DNA of 64,000 bases from Mesocentrotus franciscanus. Its lineage: Eukaryota; Echinodermata; Echinoidea; Camarodonta; Strongylocentrotidae. The position numbers were made by a program, and so were the translations under genes. The DNA lies in the NCBI GenBank assembly GCA_037976565.1, contig CP137685.1:21285032-21349031 (forward strand), in the 5' to 3' direction. Shown piece by piece: positions 37,983-49,653 of the stretch (within the stretch, counting starts at the first letter, position 1; every line of letters starts with the position of its first letter). The notes beneath the pieces were generated by a model. The model was not told the origin of the DNA, ran no database searches, and worked only from the letters and a program-made list of their open reading frames with translations.

Positions 37983-39717
37983 CAGTGGCGGCATGATCCA
38001 AGATTTCTCTGGTGAGGGGTTGGGGGTTGGGGCACAATAAACAAACAACCAGTGTGCCAAACATTTAAAAGATTATCATAATTAATTATCTTTAGTTCAA
38101 ATGTTTCATTTTGGGGTCTAAAATTCAGGGGGGGTACAGAGTAGGCCTATATATTTGAGGCATGTCAGCGCCCCGCCCCCCATACCCCTCCCCGGATGCG
38201 TCTTATTTTTTCGTACCACGGCGAGCCCAGATTCCTATTATTTCATGAATATTCATTACGCAGGGTCGGGGAAAGTCTCGATTCTCTTGCATATTCATGT
38301 ATGATCGAGGCGGGAACTATCCTACATAGTTACGTAGCATGCGCAGCATCGAATATCGCGTGTAACACGTTGGATTAATGGTATAAAACGACATAAGAAA
38401 AGCAATGTCATGGTCATTTGGATAATACAGTCATAAATGCTGTGTTTAATTATTAAAAAATGCCAAAAACGAAACAAAATGTCAGTAGACAAGATATATA
38501 GCATATATTTCAAGCAAGAGTAAAATGATTGTTCTCTTGATAGGCAATTTATGAGTACTTTTCCGAGGTCAAGTTGAATCTATAGTTCTTGTTATGAATG
38601 GGAAAATAATCAGTTCTAGGTTCGCTTGTTTAAATATTACAAGCAGAGGTTGAATTTTGGTATTGCATATGTGATACAGTATAAACATGAGTTAAGTTCA
38701 ATTAGCAAAGGTGAATTTGATAAAACTGGATTTGACTGACTTCTGGTGTGTTTTATTCTTTAGAGGTCGTAGTGACAATTCAATCTGTATAAAAAAAAAA
38801 GAATATAATATAGGCCTACATACAGACATCAAGTTAGCAAAAATAAATACCCGTGTATTGCACTTAAATTATTTCTATGATCTATGCTCACTTAACTGCA
38901 TAATATTACCACTATGATAACTTTAGTGCCTGCATGATGTGTCGTTTCACATATGATGTACCTGTCATAATAAATGATAAATAAAATCAAACTCTATAGC
39001 TACGTACTTTATCCTCGTAAAGATACTCTTTCGTATTAAACGAATAAGGATTTATTTGTGACACACAGTGCTATATTTGTTCTCACCAATTCTAACCGGA
39101 TTAAAATAACTGCTTTCTTTCCTAAGCATCAAATATACACACTTGTTCAATACTTGATAACCAAAGGGACAAAACTAAGTCACTAGTCTATACAAGCAGG
39201 GTATCAAATTCACCTTTGCTAATTGAACTTAACTCATGTTTATAATAATGTATCAAATATTGAATACCAAAATTCAACATCTGCTTGTAATATTTAAAAA
39301 GCAAACCGCGAACTGATTATTTTCCCTTCATGAAAAGAACTAGATTCAACTTGACCTCAGAAAAGTAGGCCTACTCATAAATTGCCTATCAAGACTCTTG
39401 CTTGGAATATATGCTATATATCTTCTTCTGACATTTTGGCATTTACTAGTAATTGAACACAGCATTTATGACTGTTTTATCTAAATGACCATGACATTGC
39501 TTTTCTATGTCGTTTTATACCATTAATCCAACGTGTTACACACGATATTCGATGCTGCGCATTCTACACGCTTAGGATAGTTCCCGCCTCGATCATACAT
39601 GAATATTCAAGAGAATCGAGACTTTCCCCGACCCTGCGTAATGAATATTCATGAAATAATAGGAATCTGGGCTCGCCGTGGTACGAAAAAATAAGACGCT
39701 CCCCGGATTCGCCACTG
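37983..39717. mobile_element. Outer element with CAGTGGCG ends, interrupted
   Basis: Starts CAGTGGCGGCATGATCC and ends GGATTCGCCACTG in inverted orientation. Most of its length is the inserted foldback element; the original element was only about 220 bp. No clear flanking duplication was seen. Confidence 0.6.
38198..39699. mobile_element. Mutator-like foldback element, 1,502 bp with about 500-bp inverted arms
   Basis: Arms 38198-about 38720 and about 39206-39699 are long, highly similar inverted repeats; the ends are GCGTCTTATTTTTTCG and CGAAAAAATAAGACGC. A perfect 9-bp target duplication TCCCCGGAT flanks it (38189-38197 and 39700-39708). Long arms plus a 9-bp duplication indicate the MuDR/Mutator superfamily. 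The 480-bp centre carries no transposase. The short mirrored open frames in the arms are not genes. Confidence 0.88.
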
Positions 39718-39899
39718 CATATTAAGCTAGACCGACAGTTATCAGAAGTCATTATTTCCATGCTAGAGTAGAGACAGACAAAATTTCCATATTTACTCAC
39801 TTCTTTCAGCCCACGTCAAATTTCAAAAAGAAATATGTCACCCGAGCAACCCTCTCCTAATCTCCTCGCACGAACTGATTATGATCAGAGACATGACAA

Positions 39900-40383
39900 T
39901 GTTGAGTTTTTTCTTTTCATTAAATTTATCTTTATTTTCTTTTCTTTTTTTGTCGTTGTAATCTTTTCTCTTGCATTGTTCTCTTCTCTTCTCTTCACTT
40001 CTTTTTTTTCTATCCTCTTCTTTTTTCTCTTATTTTTCCTTCCTTGTTTGTTTTGTCTTGTATTGCTTATTTTAGTTTTTTTTTGTTTTCCTTTCTTTAC
40101 TTTCTTTTCTTTTCTTCTTTCTTTGTTTAGTCATGAACGAAGCGAGTTCAATTCATTCAATGATCGTTCACGAGAAGAAAACAATCGTACTGAGATCAGT
40201 AAATTTATTCCATCCCATCTCATTTTTGGAGCTATGGAGCTATAGAGGGAGCTAGACCACTAGTGGACTTCAACAAGATAATTCAAATAAGTGGTCAATT
40301 GGAAACCGCTTCATTTCCATGGACCAGGAAGATCATACAAAGGAAAGGAAAGGAAAGGAAAGGAAAGGAAAGGAAAGGAAAGG
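39900..40383 (+). repeat. T-rich tract and (GGAAA)n microsatellite
   Basis: 39905-40130 is a TTCTTTT-rich run that creates a spurious Phe-rich open frame on the plus strand. 40337-40382 is about eight GGAAA units. Confidence 0.85.
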
Positions 40384-40662
40384 CTTAAAATACCAGTTAA
40401 AAGTGGACCCAGGGCACTCACTTATTCGTATATAGACCAAGGCCCCGGTCCAGCTAGCCATGCTCCGAGATTTGGGTAATTTTCAGGTCAGAACTAGCCA
40501 TAATTCGTGTTTTAGGCCTATATGATTTAAACAAAAGGCCGATGATCGCTCTACACTAGGGCGTACAAGTAACAACGTTCAAAAGTATGTCAGCTAGACT
40601 CAGTTATAGCTTCAGGTCCATCTGTCAAATTAAATCATCATGCCGGCCGTTACATAATGTCC

Positions 40663-41755
40663 AGGGCCCGCGCTACGGCGGGGCTCGGGGGGCATAGACC
40701 CCACACTTTTTCAGGTACCCCTAAAATGCCTCTTTTAATATAGGAAAAGTGCCCCTTTTTACTCTAGATAAGTGCCTCTTTTTATTTATAATAGTTGTCC
40801 GTTCCACATTCTTATAAGAACCTCTTGCCACCCTGATAATTATAAGTGCCCCCTTCACCTATGATAGTTGCCCCTATTCAAATCTGAGAGGTGCTCATTT
40901 TACTTTAACAAGTGCCCCTTTCTTTTGTTATAAGTGCCAAATCTCACCTCTGATACGTGCCCCTTTTTATTTTGACACGTGGCCCCCTTTTCCTTCTAAT
41001 AAGTGCCGGCTTTTTCCTTCTGATAAATGCCCCCTTTTCTTGTTTTTATAAGAGCCACTTCCCCTTCTCATAAATGGCACTTCTGACACCTCTGATAGAC
41101 GCCTCTATTAAAATCTCATAGATGCTCATTTTCCTTCGACAAGTACCCATTTTCCTTTGTAATAAGTGCCCCTTTCAATTCTCACCAGTGCCCCTATTCA
41201 TCTCAGGTGAGTGCCCCTTTACAGATACAAAAAGTGCCCCTTACGATTTCTGATAACTGCCCCTTCACCTCTTATAATGCGACTTTTCAAATCTGAGAGG
41301 TGTCCCTTATATTTTGACAAGTGCCTCTTTTCCTCTGTATGCCCTCTTTTCATTCTTAAAAATGCCCTATTTCATCTCCAATGAGTGCCCTTATTCAAAT
41401 TTGAGAAGTGCCCCCTTTAACTATGTAATAAGTGCCCCTTTTCATCTCTGATAAGTGTCACTTTTATTTTGACACGTGCCCCTTATCATTTCTAATTAGT
41501 GCCATTTTCCTTCTGATAATTGCACCTTTGCCTTTGTAATATATCCCCTTTTCCGTTGTCATAAGTGCCTTTTTTCATCTGTGGTGAATGCCCCCTTATT
41601 AACTGCGAGGAGTGCCCCATTTTAACCTCTGGTAATTCCTCTTTTTACTTTGACATGTGCTCTTTTTCTTTTCTAATAAGAGTTCTTTTCCCTTTGGATA
41701 TGTGCCCCCTTTTCCTTTCCCCGTAAAAAGTGCTCCTATAGTTTAAAGCGATTAA
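40663..41755 (+). repeat. 'gtgcccctttt' repeat element, copy 1
   Basis: Begins with a G-rich head (GGGGCTCGGGGGGCATAGAC) and continues as about 40 diverged units of 24-28 bp with consensus AAGTGCCCCTTTT plus a variable 'cacctctgat' half. It ends with the shared tail word AGCGATTAAGAGCAACTTT. No open frame runs through it. Confidence 0.8.
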
Positions 41756-41952
41756 GAGCAACTTTTTCTTTAATTTCACCTAAATCTGGCTAGGTACGCT
41801 TTATATGATTATGTTTCTTATTAAAGATCTTTACATGCAGTCTTTCATGATTAGATTGTGCTTAAAGTGAACCGGTAACATTGTTGAAAGTTGATGAAAA
41901 AAATGCGTAATTTTTGTATGAAATGTTTGTTACTTATTATATTCCTGGCTTC

Positions 41953-43916
41953 AGAGGCGGCGCTCCCGGGGGGGGGGCAGGGGGGGCACAGTGCCCTCCC
42001 ATTTTTTCAAGTACCCCATAAGTGCCCCTTTTTACATAGGAAAAGTGCCCCTTTAACTTTGTAAAAGTGCCCCTTTTTACATAGGAAAAGTGCCCTTTTA
42101 CTATGACAAGTGCTCCTTTTAATTTTTAAAAGTGCCCCTTCCCCTTTCCACCTCTGATAAGTGCCCCTTTTATTTTGACACTTACCCCTTTTTCTTCAAC
42201 AAGTTCCCATTTTCCTTTGCAATAAGTGTCCATTTTCCAATCTCATAAGTGCTTTTTAATCTCTAGTAAGTGCCCCTTTTCAGGTACGAGAAGCGCCCTT
42301 TTTCACTTTTGATAAGCGCCCCCTTCACCTCTGATAACTGTCCTATTCAAATCTGAGAGGTGCCCCTTTTGCTTTGACAAGTGCCCCTTTCCTTTGTAAG
42401 AAGTGCCCCTTCCCCTTTTAATAACTACCCCCTTTTAACTCGGATAAACGCACCTCATATTTTCACATGTGCCCCTTTCCTTTCTAATAAGTGCCCCTTT
42501 TCCTTATGATAAGTGCCCCCATTAAAAAAGAGCCCTTCTCATTAATGCCCCATTTTACCTATGAAAATAGTTCCTTTTCATTCTCATAAGTGCCCTTTTT
42601 CATCTCTTGTAAATGACTCTATTCAATTCTGAGACATACTCGTTTTACTTTGACAAGTGCCCCTTCCCTCCTGATAAGTGCTATTTTCATCTCTAATAAA
42701 TGTCACTTTTATTTTGACACGTCCCCTTTTCCTTCCTAATAAAAGCTCTTTTCCTTCTTATAAGTGCCCCTCCCCTTCTCATGATTACCTCTTTTCATCT
42801 CTGATAAGTGCCCCGTTTTTTTTTACACTTACCCCTTTTTCTTCAACAAGTTCCCATTTTCCTTTGCAATAAGTGTCCATTTTCCAATCTCATAAGTGCT
42901 CTTTTTAATCTCTAGTAAGTGCCCCTTTTCAGGTACGAGAAGCGCCCTTTTTCACTTTTGATAAGCGCCCCCTTCACCTCTGATAACTGCCCTATTAAAA
43001 TCTGATCGGTGCCCCTTTTTTCAACAAATGCACATTTCCCTTTATTATTAGTGCCCATTTTTCATTCTTATAAGTGCCTCTTTTCATATATGGTCATTGC
43101 CCCTTTTCAGATGCGATAAGTGCCCCTTTTCACCTCTGATAATTACCATTTTAACAATGATACGTGCCCCTTTTTCTTTCTAATAAGGAACCTATCCCTT
43201 TTCAGAAATGCCCTTTTCACTTCTTATAAAAGCCCCTATCAAAATCTGACGGGTGCCTCTTTTCCATCGACAAATGCCCATTTCCCATTCTCATAAGTGC
43301 CTCTTTGTTTAGGTGTAAGAAGTGCTCCATTTTCACCTATGGTAATTAGTCTTTGTACTTTGACACGTGCTGCTTTTCTTTTCTAATAAGTGTCTTATCC
43401 CTTTTGGTAAGTGTCCCCTTTTCCTCTCATCATTAAACGTGCCCCTAATTTCAAGCGACTAAGAGCAATTTCCCCCAAAGCTCGCTCGCTCGCTTTTATA
43501 GATGTTATAATTATGTTACTTATCAAAGGTCTTTTCATTCTTTGTTATGAGAATGTGCTTATAATCCCATCAAGATTGGGTTTTTCCTCTTTATAAGATG
43601 TAATTTTTCCTGCTGCGACCTCACAAATCATAAAAAATTTTCCTCGCTCGCTTTGCTCACTCGCAAATGTATTTTCAGACCATCACACCCAACTGCAAAG
43701 TACGATGCTTAACCAATATCTTATATGATGTATAAAGAGAAACAAATATTAAAATCATCCCTGATAATGTAATCACAATATAGGGGTATATACCAATGTC
43801 TAAAAACTTGTATATTTTCGCTTTGAGATTTCCCTTTGAAGGTGCCCGTTTTTTCCAGAAAGTGCCCTTTTTTGTTGGTGCCCCCCCGACTTTGGAAGTC
43901 GCTCCGCCGCCTCTGC
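41953..43916 (+). mobile_element. 'gtgcccctttt' repeat element, copy 2, with terminal inverted repeats
   Basis: Starts CAGAGGCGGCGCTCC and ends GCTCCGCCGCCTCTG, inverted at the termini. Inside are a G-run head, about 55 units of the 24-28-bp repeat (partly in higher-order blocks: about 42180-42330 and 42830-42990 are near-identical), and a unique tail (GGGGTATATACCAATGTC, TTCGCTTTGAGATTTCCC) also present at 52262-52330. Confidence 0.75.
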
Positions 43917-43933
43917 TCCTTCTTTTTCTTTTC

Positions 43934-43970
<37 letters not shown>

Positions 43971-44710
43971 TTCTCTTTGGGCACCTCGCTGCAACAAGCT
44001 CACTGAATATCCTTATATTCAGGTATTAAGGTGCACTAATATATAATTTTTAATTCATCATACAGATGACAAAATATTATTTTTACTGTAACAAAAGTGT
44101 CAATTTTTGGCAAGCGTGGGAGCAAAATTTAGAAAGTGGATACCAGCGATAAATTTTTGAGCAAGAAGTGTCGGCCCCCATGCAAAAAAAATGTGCACTT
44201 TCACCTATGTGATTATGTAAGAGTGATGGAAAACAAATCGTCTGCTATGAATTTGGGATTGGGGTGACATGAAAATTTAATCTCCTAAGAGGGTTGAAAA
44301 ATGCTGCAATAGGTGACTGACAATTCAAATGAAAAATACTAAGGATCATTTCTTGAACGTTTGCTATTTTCTTTGTAACTATCATGATAGTTTTCTACTG
44401 TTTAAAACATGGATACCATTCTGCAAAGTATATGAATAATATCAATACTTAACTGATTTAAAATAGACTGTAACTATGTACATGTAACTATGAGTATGAT
44501 TTTATTGTCATATAATTCATTTGTCAGAGACAAATAATATGAAGTTATGAACATAGAATACACATATATAATATGATTATATCATTATTACACATCACAA
44601 AGGTACAACATACAATAATTTAGCCCTGCAAATTCAGTTAATTATCACATTTCAAAATTGACATGGTATCAGACAGTCTAATATAATTTCTAATACATAC
44701 CCATAATAAT

Positions 44711-45030
44711 AATAATAATAATTATAATAATAAAGTTGGGTATTTTTATAGTGCACATATCCACCACACAAGGTGTTCAAGGCACTCCAATATTACCCCG
44801 GCTATAACTACGCTAATGATGATCATTCTCAGCAATTCAGTCTTCTGACTGCTAATGTGAATGTTTTGTTTAAAAAAAACTGTTTGTACTCATTGTACCC
44901 ATTTAACATCTGGATGGCGAAAAGGAAATGTAGTTTAATGTCTTGCCAAAGGACACTAGTGCTGTGCTGGGGCTTGAACCTATGTCCTTTGTATACATTA
45001 CTAAGGGGCCACCCTTTTTTGACAGAAAAA
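44711..45030 (+). repeat. (TAA)n plus SINE-like fragment
   Basis: A TAA run, then ATAGTGCACATATCCACC..., and TCTTGCCAAAGGACACTAG followed by GGCTTGAACCT, a decayed B-box-like word. Similar in plan to other SINE-like repeats in the window. Confidence 0.45.
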
Positions 45031-45598
45031 AAGAAAGATTAACTTTTAAAAACATCAGATACCTCAAAAGGAAATAATTCACAGAAAAATTGGCCCTACC
45101 CCTTCCTGCTTGTGTTACTATTACTTTTGACTCATTTGACAGCTCATAGTATACTGATGGTTTAGAAAATGGTCTCGGATTAAACCTCACTTGTAAATAC
45201 GGGCTAAACAGTGCAGGTGGAGAAACACTAATAATCAATTGTTTAAAAGGTTAGATTTGACTACTTTGCTTCAAAACAACTTACTGAAACAGGATGGACA
45301 ATCATTTAATTTTAGTTTAATGACCTGAGTAAAGTCTAGTCTTACCCTTAGGAAGATAATTTGGCCTATGTCACAATCACAGTTTGCTTTGATTCCTACT
45401 CTTCCTGTTTGGCTTCTCTAATACCCTGGGACTGTCAGTTTGCCGTTTCCCCAACTGCAGCCAGTCTTCACTGCCATGCATCTTAGGCAGGATGCCATAG
45501 TTTGTAGGTTAAAGACTAAGAAGGCTAATGAATTGTATTGTGTAAACAGAAAATAGGTTCTTATCAACTCTAGCAATCAGATTAATCATCCCTCTTAA

Positions 45599-45992
45599 AG
45601 GTATAGACCAGTTCTGGTCATACGATTGCATTGTGAAAGAAACGTTATGGAATCGATCAGAAAAGGTTGATCATCTAGCATATAAGTATTGGTGTGAACT
45701 GCAAGGTTCTGGAATCATCAAAATGATAAGAAATTTGGCCCAGTCTTGGTAAAGTTACAAGCACTGTACACAGAAAGATGTATATGGGACTATATGCGCG
45801 ATCGGCCGATCGCGATATTTATCCAGTCTGGATCGATATGATAATTCACCAAATATATCAATTAGTAGGCGGTTTCCTGGCAAAATTTGTATCATCACGT
45901 ATTAGTCAAAACATATTCTTTCACATGATTGGTAATAAGAGCTTCCATTTCATTTTTTGAAAGGGGAGCGTTTCCAAAACTGGTCTATACCT
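45599..45992. mobile_element. MITE with TTAA target duplication (family C, complete)
   Basis: Flanked by TTAA at 45595-45598 and 45993-45996. Ends AGGTATAGACCAGTTCTGG and CCAAAACTGGTCTATACCT are the cleanest inverted repeats of this family. Confidence 0.85.
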
Positions 45993-46257
45993 TTAAGGAT
46001 TATCTTTCATTGTCCACATAATTTCACACTTCATGGTGCCAATAAGGTAACAAACATCCATCACAATAAGATTTCTTTTAACATTATTAATCATGACTTC
46101 CATTTTCATTTTTTCTATAATCAATTTAACATAATCCAGTTATCAATTTCTGTACCCATTTTGGATTTCAGGAAAAAACACTGGCCTTTTTCAGTCCAAA
46201 AATAGTAGATACAATGATAAACTTTAGGCAGTTCAAGCCACTTATGGCACTGAGAGC

Positions 46258-46540
46258 AGGGCAGTGTTTCACAAAGACTAAGATCAACTTTAAGTTGGAC
46301 TTAAATATGGCAGGCCGTTTATGCCACTGTTTGCTCTCACCAATATGATCTTTAGATAATATTTTTCCCTTCAATAATGAATTATCAAAAAATATAAATT
46401 CTGTAGATTTGTGACCATGATTTGTAGGTCCCTTAAGAAACAATTGCCAGTGAATGGTGAGAGCAAACAGTGGCATGAACGGCCTGCCATGGTTAAGTCC
46501 AACTTAAATTTGATCTCAGTCTTTGTGAAACACCCCCCAG
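46258..46540. mobile_element. Hairpin MITE with about 90-bp arms
   Basis: GTGTTTCACAAAGACTAAG ... GGCAGGCCGTTTATGCCACTG pairs with CAGTGGCATGAACGGCCTGC ... GTCTTTGTGAAACACC across an AT-rich centre. It lies 195 bp beyond the FAM241 stop codon and may be in its 3' UTR. Confidence 0.75.
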
Positions 46541-46734
46541 GGCTCCACACAAACTTTTTGGATGGAGGCCCGGATTGAACTTTTTAGAGGCTGTATGCAA
46601 TATGCATGAGCCCTACGGGGATGTAAAAATTTCAAAATTTGGGGGGTCCGGACTTCCGATCTTGGCCGCCTGTAAGTGTCAAGCCCTGCTGAGAGGATTA
46701 ACTTCAATCAAGTTTTAGGGTGTGGTTCCTCTCA

Positions 46735-49653
46735 TCACCTCCTTCTACCAAGCATTCTTCCACCTGTTGTCCTACCCCCACCCATCCCTCCACCCCTACC
46801 TCGACCCCTCCCTCGACCCCTCCCTCCACCACCGGTATTCCTGCCAGTATTGTCCCCTACACCACCATCCATTCCTCCACTGAACTTGACAGCAGCAAAG
46901 AGCACGGCTCCAAGAAAGAGTCCCTTCACTCCCAGAAGCAGCAAGGCAACAAGAAAGCCCACTGTCACGATAGGTTCAATCACCGTGGTCCCCAACGTCC
47001 ATCGAGGAATGCCCAAGTCAAGCAATTTCTGATTCAGGACTTGGAAGATGGAGATTCCTCCTCCTCCTCCTGCTCCACCTCCATGAGCTCCTCCTCCTGC
47101 TCCTTCTCCTCCATAAGCTCCACCATAACCTCCTTGCTGGCCCATGTCGTCGTCATGACGAATCCTTCCCTGAAATAGAAGTTAGATAATTTCAAATGCA
47201 TTTCAGAGTACCTCTAGGTTTAACAAAAAGTTCTGGTCATGCGATTGCATTGTGAAAGAAACGGTGTGGAATCGATCAGAAAAGGTTGATCATCTAGCAT
47301 ATTACTGCAAGGTTCTGGAATCATCAAAATGATAAGAAATTTGGCCCAGTTTTGGTAAAGTTATAGGCACTGTACACAGAAAGATGTATATGGGACTACA
47401 CGAACATGTGGCATAAAAATCCATCCCGATTTTTATGCTGTTACATGCCATATTCAGTATATTAAGGCATTTGAAGAGCCATGCTTTTCAGGGAACATTT
47501 TTTCTCTGATGTTCTTCCACACTTGCATAATAACAATGATAATGCTCACAAATTATTTTTCACCTCTTCCCAGAACTCAACCTTCTCTTTAAGGTGTAAA
47601 AGGCCATGAAGGAAATAAAACATCATACCCCAGTGTGTTTTATTTTTAACATTGTTGAAAACGATCAAGTTAGTAAGTAAGTAAATAGGCCTTAAGATTT
47701 CAAAGTATCCTTTTTCTTTTTTTAATTCTCATATACCGTAATAGCAATATGCATTCCCATAATGCATTGTGCCTCCGATACCTCAGCGATTTTGCAGACA
47801 CACCAACTTTCAGTGATTCTAAAAACATGCATTCCGCTATACGATATGCTAATAATTCATTATCTGCAATTTTTATTCTTGCTCTATAGTGACAAATTTT
47901 GAAAATACACAAGCAGTATACAGGTAAGCATATTTATTAATTTAAAGTAATATACCAGCATTGACAAATGCCAGCGCTTGGAGAAATTCTCTCAGAAAAA
48001 CTTGGCATGCTACAACACAAGTGACTTCTTTTCACCAAGCCATAATTGTGCGCTATTGTCAGTAATTTTTAAGAATTTCCCGTACTGTACAGCAGGGTCA
48101 CATATTTGAAGAAACCGAAGGATACATCTTTAACAAATTTACATCATTAGAGATTTAGGCAAAACTACATTTTCTCATTCTTAGTCTTATCGACATTATG
48201 CCATTGACAGTGAACTTGAGTAAAGCTAGTGTGAGCCAAATACTGTGTGGCCCGTTTTGATGGGTATACAGTGTGAGTCAAAAAAAAGTTTACACCTAGA
48301 AAATTGCTAATTATTTTATAAATCATCTATGAACAGTACATTATAATACATCCTATGAAAGAGCATTTTATCCCAAATCATTTGGTATCATTTTTGTGTG
48401 GTATGTGATCACGCTTGGATGAACAGGAGGTATTGTTTGCAAGAGTGCAAAAATCTACTTGCGCCAAAGTTGCTTATGTAATGTTTGAAATAAACAATTG
48501 GGATTTGGGTATTAATTTGGGTATTAATTTGGTCATTGCAGACCCAAATAACATCCCTAACAAAATTAATCATGCCACACATATCAAATATCAAATATCA
48601 AATATCAACGAACATTTGTTCGCGTGTGTGTGTGACTTTGCTTCTACAAAAACCATATGCAATGCATCTCATTTGATACATTCAAATCATTCTCTCACTT
48701 TAATCCCAACATATCACATACTGTAGGCATCACTTTGGCGCAAGTCGATTTTTGCACTCTCGCAAACAATGCCTCCTGTTCATCCAAGCGTGAACATATA
48801 CCACATAAAAATGATACCAAATGATTTGGAATAAACCGCTCTTTCATAGGATGTATAATAATTTACTGCTCATAGATGATTTTAAAAATAATTAGCAATT
48901 TTCTAGGTGTAAACTTTTTTTTTGACTCACACGGTAGTTCATGTGACTGCAAAATCCTGGCAAATTTGCTAGTAAAAATACACTCCAGCAAAGCATAGAG
49001 AGTCAATACTGCGTATGTACCTCTAGCGCTGTAGTGTACCATGTGCTAATAGGCAGCAATTTCACACGTGAATAGTCAATAGACTTACAACACACAAATG
49101 CACACAATCATGCCGATAAAACTGTAAGCAAGTTTGACAGTGGACTTACGATTTTAATTTTTTAATTATTCTTTCTGACATCGGTGAGTTGAAAAAATTG
49201 TATTTTACTACTATTTAGGTGTCATCAATTGTCACTAAAGTACCAATTTTGAGTGAAATCAGTTTAATTTTGTACAATGGTGTTTGAAATGTTGAGATCA
49301 ATAAAACGGGTTTTAATACACAGCCAGGATAGCGATGCAGCTATGTGTGGTAAAAATAGAGCGCCACTTTTGTTGGCTTGTTTTCAGCTATATAGTATAT
49401 GCGGTTAGGAGAATTAAATTTTATTTTAAACCTGTTAAAGTTAAGTTAACCACTTAAATGAGTGTTAATAATGTACTTAGACTATGTTAAATTAAATTTT
49501 ATTTTAATAATTTTTAAATTTAATGAAATAAACAATTGTCAATTGATTAATTACCATTTGCTGTCTAGACGGTCCTGATTGTTGGTTTCTTGACGCTTGT
49601 GCTCTTGGATCCTCGTCTGGAACGATCTCTCCGCTCGCTAGTACGCGTACCAT
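46735..49653 (-). CDS. FAM241B: FAM241 (DUF4605) family single-pass membrane protein, two exons
   Basis: Exon 1 is 49653-49555 (33 codons, MVRVLASGEIVPDEDPR..., donor ATG|GTAATT). Exon 2 is 47169-46735 (acceptor CTATTTCAG|GGA, 144 codons plus TGA). Total 177 aa, phase 0 junction. The start matches the FAM241B N-terminus (MVRILANGEIVQDDDPR in human). Residues 49-71 are Gly-rich. Residues 72-130 are the DUF4605 core: IFQVLNQKLLDLGIPRW, then EP and a hydrophobic hairpin-like segment (about 98-127, FLVALLLLGVKGLFLGAVLF). Human FAM241B ends soon after this; here a 47-residue Gly/Arg tail follows with GRGRGRGRGRGG at about 149-160 and a GRRR end. FAM241 proteins are small membrane proteins; FAM241B has been linked to lysosome homeostasis and its biochemical role is unclear. 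The intron holds two MITEs. It follows CatSper3 in tandem, 3.4 kb away. Confidence 0.87.
47231..47588. mobile_element. Family C TTAA MITE in the FAM241 intron
   Basis: Shares GAATCGATCAGAAAAGGTTG and GTACACAGAAAGATGTATA with the other copies; the right end CCCAGAACTCAACCTTCTCT meets TTAA (47589-47592). The left end has lost its TTAA. Confidence 0.75.
48269..48934. mobile_element. Tc1/mariner-like foldback MITE, 666 bp with about 220-bp arms
   Basis: Flanked by TA at 48267-48268 and 48935-48936. Left end CAGTGTGAGTCAAAAAAAAG, right end complementary (GACTCACACGG). The arms (48269-48490 and 48715-48934) include GCTTGGATGAACAGGAGG and its complement. The centre has no transposase. It lies in the FAM241 intron. 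Confidence 0.85.

Larger units (their letters stand above)
37143..46734. other. Intergenic region rich in mobile elements
   Basis: Between the BK start and the FAM241 stop codon. It contains the nested hAT/Mutator-like pair, a T-rich tract, two blocks of the 'gtgcccctttt' repeat, a SINE-like fragment and two MITEs. I found no exon. Around 44.0-44.7 and 45.1-45.6 kb nothing is recognised. Confidence 0.6.

Noticed and set aside
39835..40245. 136-residue Phe-rich open frame resembling a membrane protein
   Set aside because: It is produced by a low-complexity TTCTTTT tract; there is no family resemblance.
46676..47178. Pro-rich and Ser-rich plus-strand open frames
   Set aside because: They are the complement of the Gly/Arg-rich FAM241 exon 2.
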